Source: Streptomyces violaceus (GTDB taxonomy: Bacteria; Actinomycetota; Actinomycetes; Streptomycetales; Streptomycetaceae). Taken from it: 5,608 nucleotides of DNA. The notes beneath the pieces are model-generated. The model worked only from the letters and a program-made list of their open reading frames with translations, was not told the origin of the DNA and did no database searches. Below are positions 5,463 through 5,608 of the stretch, in pieces; within the stretch, counting starts at the first letter, position 1; each line of letters opens with the position of its first letter. Position numbers and translations under genes: made by a program. The DNA lies in contig KL569124.1 in assembly GCA_000715635.1 (NCBI GenBank), positions 28,544 through 34,151 on the forward strand, written 5' to 3'.

Positions 5463-5608
5463 TCAGCGCCAGTCCGGTACCCCCGAGACCGGTGGCAGCC
5501 GGGACTCGATCCTCGCTCGGATGTCGCTCATCACGGAGACGATGCGGGCCTCGTGCTCCGGGGTCAGCCGGGCCACCGGGACCGAGCAGCTGATGGCGTC
5601 GGCGGCCG
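5463..5608 (-). CDS. Probable IclR-family transcriptional regulator, C-terminal end
   Basis: Only the last 47 residues are present, and the start lies beyond the right edge. The reading AADAISCSVPVARLTPEHEA, then RIVSVMSDIRARIESRLPP and the ending VSGVPDWR, fits the end of an IclR effector-binding domain. There, a final strand of the AISxSxPxxRLT type is followed by a long amphipathic helix. If correct, the missing N-terminal part should hold a winged helix-turn-helix and the protein would be a ligand-responsive repressor or activator. The frame is well supported by strong GC bias at third positions and the TGA at 5463-5465. The fragment is too short for a secure family call; another regulator with a similar tail is the alternative. 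Confidence 0.6.
   Translation of the reverse strand, partial: AADAISCSVPVARLTPEHEARIVSVMSDIRARIESRLPPVSGVPDWR

Overview
The window is ordinary chromosomal DNA of a high-GC actinomycete, almost certainly Streptomyces. Third codon positions are overwhelmingly G or C, GTG starts are common, and the block reading <-ackA, <-pta, pfkA-> matches, from memory, the conserved Streptomyces region that includes SCO5424-SCO5426 of S. coelicolor. No tRNA, rRNA, CRISPR array, insertion sequence, prophage gene or attachment site was found. The longest stretch without a gene is about 260 bases.

Left (1-2644, minus strand): acetate kinase (ackA, cut by the left edge) and phosphate acetyltransferase (pta), overlapping by four bases (GTGA), so they are very likely co-transcribed and translationally coupled. 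Together they interconvert acetyl-CoA and acetate through acetyl phosphate. Pta is the long multi-domain form with a degenerate P-loop segment and a Ser-Pro tail encoded by a GGGGAC microsatellite. Just upstream of the pta ribosome binding site lies a run of 13-bp tandem repeats (2659-2747), the least explained element in the window.

Middle (2645-3933): a divergent intergenic region, then pfkA on the plus strand. This is a 341-residue 6-phosphofructokinase carrying the ATP-type glycine at position 104 together with a lysine at position 124, the mixed signature known from actinobacterial enzymes. Glycolytic entry and overflow acetate metabolism are thus transcribed from one shared control region.

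Right (3934-5608): a 52-bp spacer made almost entirely of imperfect repeats separates pfkA from a convergent helix-turn-helix protein gene (minus strand), whose start looks leaderless. Divergent from that is a small flavin/F420-type split-barrel (PPOX-class) protein gene. A strong rho-independent terminator follows, and the window closes with the C-terminal end of a probable IclR-family regulator on the minus strand.

No undescribed multi-gene system was found. The points worth a second look are small: the 13-bp repeats before pta, the repeat-built spacer after pfkA, the leaderless start of the regulator, the degenerate P-loop and microsatellite tail of Pta, and the mixed substrate signature of PfkA.
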